Shown: positions 13,517-20,974 of the stretch, in pieces
How positions within the stretch are numbered: the first letter of the stretch is position 1
How the letters are laid out: every line of letters starts with the position of its first letter
Assembly (NCBI GenBank): GCA_050247895.1
Contig: JBFWTJ010000020.1
Location: 1 to 21,868 of the forward strand
Direction: 5' to 3'
Source: CAVPEW01 sp050247895
Lineage (GTDB): Bacteria; Actinomycetota; Acidimicrobiia; Acidimicrobiales; VFJN01
DNA length: 21,868 nucleotides
The notes under the pieces: generated by a model
The model's input: only the letters and a program-made list of their open reading frames with translations
Told to the model about the DNA's origin: nothing
Databases searched by the model: none
Program-made: the position numbers and the translations under genes

Positions 13517-13522
13517 TAGCTT
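13517..13522 (+). promoter_or_regulatory. -10-like hexamer TAGCTT for the ABC exporter
   Basis: TAGCTT lies 47 nt before the ATG at 13570. The leader carries AGGAGG (13555-13560). No -35 element is clear. Confidence 0.4.
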
Positions 13523-13569
13523 CTCGCACCGGCGCCGGCGCGGGTGCCACGGTCAGGAGGGCCACACCC

Positions 13570-14565
13570 ATGGACGAGGGAGATCGGCGGACGTCGGCGG
13601 CGGCCGTCGTCACCGAGGGCCTCGAGAAGGCGTTCGGGGACACGGTCGCCCTGGCCGGGGTCGACCTGGAGGTCCAGAGGGCCAGGGTGCTGGGCCTGCT
13701 CGGCCCCAACGGCGCGGGCAAGACCACCACGGTCCGGGTCCTGACCACCCTGCTGCGCCCCGACCGCGGCCGGGCCTTCATCGACGGGATCGACGTGGTG
13801 GCCGAGCCGATGCGGGCCCGGGCCCGCATCGGGCTCACCGGGCAGTACGCCGCGGTCGACGAGCAGCTCACCGCGACCGAGAACCTCGAGCACATCGGCC
13901 GGCTGTTCCACCTGCCCCGGGGGGAGGGCCGGCGGCGGGCGGGCGAGCTGCTCGAGCGGCTCGACCTGGTCCACGCGGCCGACCGGGTCGTGAAGGGCTA
14001 CTCGGGGGGCATGCGCCGGCGGCTCGACATCGCCATGAGCCTGGTCGCCGAGCCGTCGGTGCTGTTCCTGGACGAGCCCACCACGGGCCTGGACCCCCGC
14101 AGCCGGCAGTCGGTCTGGGAGCTGATCGACGAGCTGGTGCGGGGCGGGACCACCACGCTGCTGACCACCCAGTACCTCGACGAGGCCGACCGCCTGGCCG
14201 ACGAGATCGCGGTGATCGACCGGGGGACGGTGATCGCCCGGGGCACCGCCGACGAGCTCAAGCGCAAGGTCGGCGGCGAGGTGCTCGAGGTGACCCTGGA
14301 CCCCGAGGCAGCCGTGCCCGACGCGGTCGGGGTGCTGGCCGGCCTGGCCGTGGGCGAGATCGTGGTCGAGGGCCGGGTGGTCACGGTTCCGGTGGCCGAG
14401 GTGGCGGGCCAGGTCCCCGCGGTGGTCCGGGCGCTGGACCGCGCCGGCATCCCGGTGGTCGACGTGGCCGGACGGGGATCGACGCTCGACGACGTCTTCT
14501 TCGCGCTGACCGGCCACGCGGCCGAGGCGGTCGAGGACGCCGGGGACGAGGAGGCATCGACGTGA
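13570..14565 (+). CDS. DrrA-type ABC transporter ATP-binding protein
   Basis: This 331-residue ABC-2 exporter ATPase has Walker A GPNGAGKTT (45-53), the signature YSGGMRRRLDIAMSL (144-158), Walker B VLFLDE (164-169) followed by PTTGLDPRSR, and the H-loop position occupied by Gln (LLTTQYLDEADRL). The Gln and the trailing C-terminal domain (about 225-331) with VEGRVVTVPV are typical of the daunorubicin-resistance DrrA subfamily. Such pairs export hydrophobic drugs, lipids or glycoconjugates; the substrate here is unknown. A longer in-frame start at 13492 exists, but the ATG at 13570 has AGGAGG 9 nt upstream and lies downstream of the -10-like hexamer. The stop overlaps the permease start by 4 nt. 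Confidence 0.93.
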   Translation: MDEGDRRTSAAAVVTEGLEKAFGDTVALAGVDLEVQRARVLGLLGPNGAGKTTTVRVLTTLLRPDRGRAFIDGIDVVAEPMRARARIGLTGQYAAVDEQLTATENLEHIGRLFHLPRGEGRRRAGELLERLDLVHAADRVVKGYSGGMRRRLDIAMSLVAEPSVLFLDEPTTGLDPRSRQSVWELIDELVRGGTTTLLTTQYLDEADRLADEIAVIDRGTVIARGTADELKRKVGGEVLEVTLDPEAAVPDAVGVLAGLAVGEIVVEGRVVTVPVAEVAGQVPAVVRALDRAGIPVVDVAGRGSTLDDVFFALTGHAAEAVEDAGDEEAST

Positions 14566-15374
14566 CGACGACCACGCCCACGTCGGGCGAAGCCGGCGGC
14601 CGGGTGGTCTCGGGGCCGGCGTGGCTGCTGCGCGACAGCTGGACCGAGGCCGTCCGCCACCTGCGGGCGTTGCCCCGCAACCCCGAGCTGATGGTGTTCG
14701 CGACCTTGCAGCCGGTCATGTTCGTGCTGCTGTTCGTGTACGTGTTCGGCGGGTCGGTGAACGTGCCGGGCGACTACGAGCAGTACGTGGTGCCCGGCAT
14801 CTTCGCCCAGACCGTGCTGTTCAACTCGGCGTTCACCGGGGTCGGCCTGGCCGACGACCTGAGCAAGGGCATCATCGACCGCCTCCGCTCGCTGCCCATC
14901 AACCCCTCGGCCGTCCTCATCGGGCGGACGCTGTCGGACGTGGTGCGCAACCTGATCACCTTCCTGGTGATGCTCGTGGTCGCGTTCCTGGTCGGCTTCC
15001 GCTTCGAGGGCACCCTGGCCGAGGCGCTGGCGGCCACCGGGCTGCTCTTCCTGTTCAGCTACGCCTTCAGCTGGATCCAGGCGCTCATCGGCCTGTCGGT
15101 CGGCTCGGTCGAGGCGGCCAACTCCGCCGGCTTCATCTGGATGTTCCCGTTGACCTTCGTGTCCTCGGCCTTCGTCGACGTGGCCAACATGCCGAGCTGG
15201 CTCCAACCGCTGGCCCGGAACAACCCCTTCACGGTCGTGACCAACGCCTCCCGGGCCCTCTACAACGGCCTGCCGGTCGGCTCCGACGCCTGGGTCTCGC
15301 TGGCGTGGGCGGTCGGCATCATCGTCGTGTTCGCGCTGCTGGCCTCCCGTCGCTTCGAGTCCACGACCGCCTGA
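14562..15374 (+). CDS. DrrB-type ABC-2 transporter permease
   Basis: This 270-residue inner-membrane permease has six predicted spans after a hydrophilic N-terminus of about 45 residues. It shows ABC-2 family landmarks: NPELMVFATLQPVMFVLLFVYVFGG at the first span, YVVPGIFAQTVLFNS, DDLSKGIIDRLRSLPI (the coupling region), and NPFTVVTNASRALYNG before the last span. The GTG start at 14562 sits in the GTGA overlap with the ATPase gene, so the two are translationally coupled and form the exporter. It ends 61 nt before the glycosyltransferase operon, which has its own -10-like element, so co-transcription is possible but not required. Confidence 0.93.
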   Translation: MTTTTPTSGEAGGRVVSGPAWLLRDSWTEAVRHLRALPRNPELMVFATLQPVMFVLLFVYVFGGSVNVPGDYEQYVVPGIFAQTVLFNSAFTGVGLADDLSKGIIDRLRSLPINPSAVLIGRTLSDVVRNLITFLVMLVVAFLVGFRFEGTLAEALAATGLLFLFSYAFSWIQALIGLSVGSVEAANSAGFIWMFPLTFVSSAFVDVANMPSWLQPLARNNPFTVVTNASRALYNGLPVGSDAWVSLAWAVGIIVVFALLASRRFESTTA

Positions 15375-15418
15375 GCGGGGCCACCGGCGGGTCCCCGGGT
15401 CGCACGGGGCGGCGGGGC

Positions 15419-15424
15419 TAGCGT
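15419..15424 (+). promoter_or_regulatory. -10-like hexamer TAGCGT for the glycan-type operon
   Basis: TAGCGT ends 11 nt before the ATG at 15436. There is no Shine-Dalgarno sequence, so a leaderless start is plausible. It would drive the four-gene operon reaching the window end. Confidence 0.45.
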
Positions 15425-15435
15425 CGACCGGCGCG

Positions 15436-17055
15436 ATGCCTGCCCCTGGACACCGGCGGTCACGACTCCGGCGCCTGCCGGCCGCGACCCCGACCGAGCG
15501 TGCCGCCCTGGTCGTGGTCGTGGCGGTGGCGGCGATCCTGCGCCTCTGGGGCCTCGGTGCCGACAGCTTCTGGATCGACGAGATCCGTGGGGTGCTGGGC
15601 CAGCGCGGGCTCCCGCTGCTCGACGAGGTGCGCCAGACCTTCGGGCCGTTCGACCCGCCGCTGAGCTTCGTCCTCTACCGCCTGTCGGCCCTGCTGCCGG
15701 GGTCCTTCGAGGTCACCGCCCGGCTGCCCTCGGCGGTGGCCGGCGTGGTCGAGGTCCTCGCCGCCTACGGGGCGGCCGTGGAGCTGTGCCGGCGCCGGCG
15801 GGAGGCGCTGGTGGCCGGGGCGCTGCTCGCCGTGGCGCCCTTCGCCATCCGCTACGCCCAGGAGGCCCGCTACCACGTGATGCTCTCGGCCGTCGCGGCC
15901 GGCATGTGGTGGGCCTGGTTGCGGGCCTGCCGGCGGGACGGCGCGGCCTGGCGGACCTGGGGCGTGGTCGCCGGCGTGGGCGTGTGGACGCACCCGCTGG
16001 CCTCGGCGCTGCTCCTGGCCCAGGTGGCACTGGCCAGCGTGGCGGGCCGTCCGGGCCGCACGCCGGACCTCGACGCGCTGGCCCCGATCACCTCGGCGGG
16101 CGCGGCCCGCTGCCGCAGGGTCGGTGCGACGGCCCTGCTCAGCCTGGTCCCCTGGGTCCTCTACGGGCTGGTCCACTGGGTCGGCGGGGGCACCACCAGC
16201 GACACGCTGGTCATCGGCGCCCGCGGGGTGCGCCCGGCGTCGCTGGCCGGCGACCTCACCGTCCGTGGCGCCTCCTGGCTGCTGGGCAACGGGCCGGGGC
16301 AGTGGCAGGGCCTGCTCCTGGCCACCCTGGCCATGGTCGCCCCGGCGCTGTGCACCGGTCGCGCCCGGCGGGTCGCGGTCGCCGTGGTGGTCTACCTGGC
16401 CGCCTCGATCGTGACGTTCTGGGTCCTGTCGATCTCGGCCTCGACCTTCCTCGCCTACCGCCGGGTCGAGTTCCTCGTCCCCCCGCTGCTCCTCCTGGTG
16501 GCGCTCGGGGTGGGCGCGCTGGCCGATCGGGCCCGGATCGCGCGCGGCGACGAGCGCGTCGGGACGGCCGTCCTCAGCGGTGCGATCGCCGGACTGGTCG
16601 TCCTCTCCCTCGGCATGGTCGTGCAGTACCAGCGGTCGGAGAAGACCGACTACCGGGCCATGGCCGGGCTGGTCACCGCGGCGCCATCCGACGCGGTGGT
16701 GGTGCTGGGCCGGTTCCACGACCAGCCGGGGTCGGCGTGGGACCCCCTGCTGCGCCGGTACCTGTCCCGCCTGGGCGTGGACCGGCCGATCCTGTCGGTC
16801 GACGCGCTGGACGAAGCGGACCTGCCCGACGCCGGCGAGGTGCTGTGGCTGACCGGGGCCGATCCCCACGACGCCCGCTTCGAGGTCCGGCCGCTCGACG
16901 ACCTGGACCGCCTCCAGCGCCTGGCCGGCGACGAGTCGGTCGGCTCGCCGATCATCCCGGCCTACGCCCTGACCTCCACCTACGAAGGGCCGGGCGAGCT
17001 CGAGGTCCAGGCGGAGGTCGTGCGGGGCCTGGGCTTCATGGTGGTGGACCCGTGA
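15436..17055 (+). CDS. GT39/ArnT-like membrane glycosyltransferase
   Basis: This 539-residue polytopic protein has a GT-C fold. After a short basic head, TM1 (about 22-40) leads into the first extracytoplasmic loop with WIDE (46-49), the acidic motif expected of polyprenyl-phosphate-sugar-dependent transferases. GPFDPPLSFVLYRL (70-83) and RYAQEARYHVML (139-150) are the PMT_2/GT39 landmarks. About ten further spans follow to residue 400. The C-terminal 140 residues form a soluble extracytoplasmic domain (VVVLGRFHDQPG, ILSVDALDEADLPDAGEVLWL). The enzyme would move a sugar from a lipid carrier to protein or glycolipid outside the membrane; donor and acceptor are unknown. The stop overlaps the next gene as GTGA, so it heads a coupled four-gene set. 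Confidence 0.85.
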   Translation: MPAPGHRRSRLRRLPAATPTERAALVVVVAVAAILRLWGLGADSFWIDEIRGVLGQRGLPLLDEVRQTFGPFDPPLSFVLYRLSALLPGSFEVTARLPSAVAGVVEVLAAYGAAVELCRRRREALVAGALLAVAPFAIRYAQEARYHVMLSAVAAGMWWAWLRACRRDGAAWRTWGVVAGVGVWTHPLASALLLAQVALASVAGRPGRTPDLDALAPITSAGAARCRRVGATALLSLVPWVLYGLVHWVGGGTTSDTLVIGARGVRPASLAGDLTVRGASWLLGNGPGQWQGLLLATLAMVAPALCTGRARRVAVAVVVYLAASIVTFWVLSISASTFLAYRRVEFLVPPLLLLVALGVGALADRARIARGDERVGTAVLSGAIAGLVVLSLGMVVQYQRSEKTDYRAMAGLVTAAPSDAVVVLGRFHDQPGSAWDPLLRRYLSRLGVDRPILSVDALDEADLPDAGEVLWLTGADPHDARFEVRPLDDLDRLQRLAGDESVGSPIIPAYALTSTYEGPGELEVQAEVVRGLGFMVVDP

Positions 17056-19007
17056 CCGTCCTCGTCCTCGCCGTGGCGGTGGCCGGCTGGGTCGTGGTCC
17101 CGGGTTGCGCGCTGGCCGCCGCCACCGCACCGGCGCACGACGACCCCTGGGCCTTCACCGGCCGGGCCGTCGCCCTCGGCACGGGCACCTGGGTCCTGGG
17201 CTCGCAGCTGGTGATGGAGACCGTCGGGCTCTCGCCGGCGACCAGCTGGTCCGCGTGCGGGGTGGTGTCGCTGGGCTCGTCGGTCGCCTGGTGGTCGACC
17301 CGCCGCCGGCGCGGCGGGGGCCTGCCCCGACCGCGCCACCTCGCCGGTGGCGACGGGCGCGCCCGGGCGGTGCCGTGGTGGGCGGGACCGGCCACGGTCG
17401 GCGCGGTCCTCGTCGCGGGGATGGCCGTGTGGGCGCCGGTGCTCGCCGTCAACGTCCGGTCGTCCGACGCGCTCCTGCACCCGACCCCCTGGTACTACTG
17501 GGGCCTGGCCGAGCAGACGGCGTCGACCGGGAGCCTGCCCACCTCGGCCCGCGAGTGGGGGACCACCGTCGACTTCCTCGCCGACTACCCGGGGTTCACG
17601 TCCGGCACGGTCGTGCTGATCCAGCAGGTTCCCGGCGAGGGCTTCGAGCCGGCTCGGGCCGTGATGGTGGTCACCACCGCGGCCGCGGTCCTCGGGCTGG
17701 CGTCCCTGGTCGCCGCGCTGGGCGGGCGCACGACCGGCCTCCTGGTCGCCTCGGCCGGCCTGGTGTCGATGTGGATCTTCGCCATCAAGCTGGCCTCGTA
17801 CCGACCCGAGCCCACCGGCTACGGGCTCATGTTCGCCGTCGGCGCGCTCTCGCTGCGGTGGATGCGAGAGGGCGAGCGGGGTGCCCTGGTCGCCGGTGGC
17901 GTGTCGTTCGTGGCGCTGGGCCAGGTCCACGGCATCGACCAGACGCTCGCCGGCGTCCTCGCCCTGGCCGCGGTGGCGTGCTCGCTGCTGGTCGATCGGG
18001 ACGGCCTCGGCCCCGTGGCCCGGGCCGCCCTGCCGTTGGGGTCCTGGATCGTGGCGTGGGTGGCGTGGACCCTGGCGCTCACCGGGCGGATCTCCACCGC
18101 CGACGCGGCGGGCGGCCTGGTGACGGGCCGGTCGCAGATGGCCGATCCCACCTGGGCGTTCGTCCGTGCCATCCAGGGCGAGCCGCTGGACCGGCCGCCG
18201 TCCGCGGCCGACCTGGCCGAGTCCGCGCTGGCCCGGGGCATCGCCGGGGTCGACGACGTCGCCTTCTTCGCCGGCGTCGTCGTGGTGGTCCTGGCCCTGC
18301 TGGCCTGGGCCGTGGTGGGCCGGGGGGAGGATGGCGAACGGGCCCGCCGGACGGCGGTCTGGTGCGGGGTCGTCGGGGTGGGCGTGGCCGCGTTCTGCAC
18401 GTGGTTCGGCCTGCGCTGGGACACCTACGTCCCCCTGCGCACGGGCTTCAGTCGCATGCTCCAGGTCACCGCGTTCCTGGTGCCGCTGTCGGCTGCCATG
18501 CTGGCTTCGATGGGGGGCAGGGTGGGACGGGGCGTCGCCGCGCTCGTGGTCGGCGCCACGGTGTCGGTCGTCGCGGTCGCGGTGCCCGCCGGCGTCGAGG
18601 TGTTCGACCGCCAGCGCCCGAGCGCCGAGGCGATCGCCCTGTACCGGTCGCTCGACCTGCCGCCGGACTCGGTCGTGCTGACCAACGCGTACACCGAGGG
18701 CATCGTCACCGACGTGCTGGGAGCCGAGGGCCTGCTCGAGGGCCGGGCGCCCTACACGTTCCCCGGCCTGCTCGGCCGGGCCGTCGGGCTCCTGCGCGGC
18801 GCGGCGTCGTTCTTCGCCGATCCGGAGGGCCACCGGGCGTTCCTCGTCGAGAACGGCGTCACCCACGTGCTGGCGGCGAAGCCGCGCTCCTACGCCCTGG
18901 GCACGCCGGCCCGGTTCGGGTGGCGGGTCGACGAGATGGCCCGGGTCCCCGAGCTCCGCCTGGTGGCCCGCACGCCCGAGCTGGCGCTCTTCGAGGTCCG
19001 CCGGTGA
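17052..19007 (+). CDS. Large polytopic membrane protein, copy 1 of tandem pair
   Basis: This 651-residue protein has about 12-14 predicted spans over residues 1-520 and a soluble C-terminal domain of about 130 residues. I do not recognise a named family. Visible segments include TPWYYWGLAEQTAS followed by REWG in the first large loop, LASYRPEPTGYGLM, VALGQVHGID, RTGFSRMLQ, and in the tail VLTNAYTEGIV and LLEGRAPYT. The layout (acidic early loop, many spans, small extracytoplasmic tail) resembles GT-C membrane glycosyltransferases, and the preceding gene is one, so a glycan role is inferred. The GTG at 17052 is fixed by GTGA overlap. The next gene is a close paralogue. Confidence 0.8.
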   Translation: MTVLVLAVAVAGWVVVPGCALAAATAPAHDDPWAFTGRAVALGTGTWVLGSQLVMETVGLSPATSWSACGVVSLGSSVAWWSTRRRRGGGLPRPRHLAGGDGRARAVPWWAGPATVGAVLVAGMAVWAPVLAVNVRSSDALLHPTPWYYWGLAEQTASTGSLPTSAREWGTTVDFLADYPGFTSGTVVLIQQVPGEGFEPARAVMVVTTAAAVLGLASLVAALGGRTTGLLVASAGLVSMWIFAIKLASYRPEPTGYGLMFAVGALSLRWMREGERGALVAGGVSFVALGQVHGIDQTLAGVLALAAVACSLLVDRDGLGPVARAALPLGSWIVAWVAWTLALTGRISTADAAGGLVTGRSQMADPTWAFVRAIQGEPLDRPPSAADLAESALARGIAGVDDVAFFAGVVVVVLALLAWAVVGRGEDGERARRTAVWCGVVGVGVAAFCTWFGLRWDTYVPLRTGFSRMLQVTAFLVPLSAAMLASMGGRVGRGVAALVVGATVSVVAVAVPAGVEVFDRQRPSAEAIALYRSLDLPPDSVVLTNAYTEGIVTDVLGAEGLLEGRAPYTFPGLLGRAVGLLRGAASFFADPEGHRAFLVENGVTHVLAAKPRSYALGTPARFGWRVDEMARVPELRLVARTPELALFEVRR

Positions 19008-20974
19008 CCGTGCTCGTCCTGGTCCTCGCCGTCGCCGGCTGGATCGTCGTGCCGGGCTGTGCCCTGGCCGCGCTGGCCGGGACGGGGGACGACGATCCGT
19101 GGGACCGGCTCGCCCGGGCCATGGTGCTCGGCCTGGGCACGTGGATCCTGGGCTCGCAGCTGGTCATGCGGACCGTGGGCCTGTCGCCGGTCACCTGCTG
19201 GGTCGCCTGCGCGGCGGTGGCGGCCGGATCGGTCGCGGCCTGGGCCGTGGTGAGCTCCCGTCGGGACGGCTCCGGATCGCCCGGTCGGCCCCGCCACCTG
19301 GCGGGCGGGGGTCGGCGCCGGTCCACCGCGCCGCGGTCCACCACACGGCGGGACCTGCTCGCGGTCGCGGGACTGGTGGCGCTGGGCCTCGGCGCCTGGG
19401 CGCCGGTGCTGGCCGTCAACGTGGCGTCGCCCCACGCCCTGCTCCAACCGACGCCCTGGTACTACTGGGGCCTGGCCGACGAGACCGCCTCGGCCGGCGA
19501 CATCCCGGTCGAGGTCCGCGAGTGGGGCGGGACGCCGGTCGAGTCGCTGGCCGCGTACCCCGGGTTCACCTCGGGCACGGCGGCGCTCATCGCACAGTCC
19601 CCCGGCGGCGGCTTCGAGCCGGCCCGTGCCGTGATGGTGCTGACCACGGTGGCCACTCTGGTCGGCCTGGCCGCCGTCGTCGCCGCGCTCGGCGGTACGA
19701 CCGTCGGGGTGCTCGTGGCGGTACCCGGCGTCCTCTCGCTGTGGATCGTCGCGGTGAAGCTGGCCTCCTACCGGCCCGAGCCGACCGGCTACGGCCTGAT
19801 GCTGGCGGCGGGTGCCCTCGCCCTGCGCTGGATGCGCTCGGGCGACCGGAGCGCCCTGGTGGTCGGCGGGGTGGCCTTCGTCGCCCTGGGCCAGGTCCAC
19901 GGGATCGACCACGTCCTGGCCGCCGTGATGGTCGCCGCGGCCGCGGCGTGCAGCCTGCTGGTGGATCGCGACGGGCTGCGCGCCACCGCGGGCCGGGCCG
20001 CGGCGACGCTCTCGTGGGCCGCGGCCTGGGCCGGGTGGACCCTGCTGCTCACCGGCAGCCTGTCGTCGGCGGAGGCCGCGGACGGGCTGCCCCAGCGCGG
20101 GGGGACGTCCGACCCCACCTGGGCCTTCGTCCGGGCGCTGTCGGGCGGGCCGGTGACCGAGCCGCCCTCGGCCCTGGAGCTGGCCCGCGCCGCCCTGTCG
20201 GAGGGGATCGCCGGGGTCTCGCCGGTGGCGTTCCGCGGCGGCGTGCTCGTGCTCGTCCTGGCGCTGGTGGGCTGGGCCGTGCTCGGGCGGGGCGAGGACC
20301 GGGCCCGGGCGGCGCGGGTCCTGGTGTGGGTGGCGGCCGTGGCCGCGGGCATCCTCGCCGTCTGCCTCTGGTTCGCCCTGCGGTGGGAGACCTACGTGCC
20401 CCGCCGCACCGGGTTCAGCCGGATGCTCCAGCTGGTGGTGCTGGTCATCCCGGTGGCGGCCGGCCTGCTGGCCTCGATGCGCGGTCGCCTCGGCCGGGTC
20501 GCCGCGGCCGTGGTGCTGGTCGCCGGGGCCGCGGCCACGGTGCGGTCCTGGGGCCCGACCACCGAGCTCTTCGAGTACCAGCGGCCCACCTCGGAGCAGA
20601 TCGGGCTGCTCGCCTCGCTGGACCTGTCCCCCGGCGCGGTCGTCTTGACCAACACGTACACCGAGGGCATCGTCGCCGACGTGCTCGACGCCTCGGGGCT
20701 CCTGGAGGGCCGCGCCCCCTACACCTACCCGGACCTCCTCGACCGGGCCGTGCACCTCCTGCGGGAGAGCGCGGCGTTCTTCGCCGATCCCGTCGCCCAC
20801 CAGGACCTCCTGGAGGAGGAGGGCGTGACCCACGTGCTGGTGGCCACCTACGGCTCCTACGCCCTGGGGACCCCGGCCCGCTTCCCGTGGGATCCCCTGA
20901 CCCTGGCCGGGATCCCCGGCCTGCGCGAGGTGGCCCGGACCACCGACCTGGTCCTCTACGAGGTGGACCGGTGA
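19004..20974 (+). CDS. Large polytopic membrane protein, copy 2 of tandem pair
   Basis: This 656-residue paralogue of the upstream gene has the same layout: about 12-14 spans, then a soluble tail. Shared motifs are TPWYYWGLADETAS, REWG, YPGFTSGT, LASYRPEPTGYGLM, VALGQVHGID, RTGFSRMLQ, VLTNTYTEGIV and LLEGRAPYTY. Compared with copy 1 it has a longer basic linker around residues 85-110 (SSRRDG, GGGRRRS, STTRRD) and a more acidic end to the tail (LLEEEGVTHVLV). The retained motifs suggest shared chemistry; differing loops suggest a different acceptor, a different donor or a heterodimer, all inference. GTG 19004 lies in a GTGA overlap with copy 1, and the stop overlaps the lipoprotein gene in the same way. 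Confidence 0.8.
   Translation: MTVLVLVLAVAGWIVVPGCALAALAGTGDDDPWDRLARAMVLGLGTWILGSQLVMRTVGLSPVTCWVACAAVAAGSVAAWAVVSSRRDGSGSPGRPRHLAGGGRRRSTAPRSTTRRDLLAVAGLVALGLGAWAPVLAVNVASPHALLQPTPWYYWGLADETASAGDIPVEVREWGGTPVESLAAYPGFTSGTAALIAQSPGGGFEPARAVMVLTTVATLVGLAAVVAALGGTTVGVLVAVPGVLSLWIVAVKLASYRPEPTGYGLMLAAGALALRWMRSGDRSALVVGGVAFVALGQVHGIDHVLAAVMVAAAAACSLLVDRDGLRATAGRAAATLSWAAAWAGWTLLLTGSLSSAEAADGLPQRGGTSDPTWAFVRALSGGPVTEPPSALELARAALSEGIAGVSPVAFRGGVLVLVLALVGWAVLGRGEDRARAARVLVWVAAVAAGILAVCLWFALRWETYVPRRTGFSRMLQLVVLVIPVAAGLLASMRGRLGRVAAAVVLVAGAAATVRSWGPTTELFEYQRPTSEQIGLLASLDLSPGAVVLTNTYTEGIVADVLDASGLLEGRAPYTYPDLLDRAVHLLRESAAFFADPVAHQDLLEEEGVTHVLVATYGSYALGTPARFPWDPLTLAGIPGLREVARTTDLVLYEVDR

Larger units (their letters stand above)
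17052..20974 (+). repeat. Tandem gene duplication (two paralogous membrane-protein genes)
   Basis: The genes at 17052-19007 and 19004-20974 align from first to last residue. Both open with GTGACCGT and encode VTVLVL...AVAGW...VVPGCALAA. They share long identical runs such as LASYRPEPTGYGLM, VALGQVHGID and CSLLVDRDGL, and both end in an EV-x-R residue pattern. They diverge mainly in loops and in the linker near residues 80-110. The duplication is old enough for many substitutions but has kept order, frame coupling and the GTGA junction. Confidence 0.9.

Noticed and set aside
13492..13569. Earlier ATG for the ABC ATPase
   Set aside because: The added residues are not ABC-like, and the -10-like hexamer and AGGAGG lie inside this stretch, which supports ATG 13570.
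15786..17051. Upstream extension of membrane-protein copy 1, making a 1073-codon frame
   Set aside because: The upstream part is a low-complexity shadow of the glycosyltransferase. The hydrophobic N-terminus and GTGA overlap fix the start at 17052.
17105..19003. Upstream extension of membrane-protein copy 2, making a 1289-codon frame
   Set aside because: It is the same situation as copy 1: Arg-rich shadow until GTG 19004, which matches the paralogue's start.
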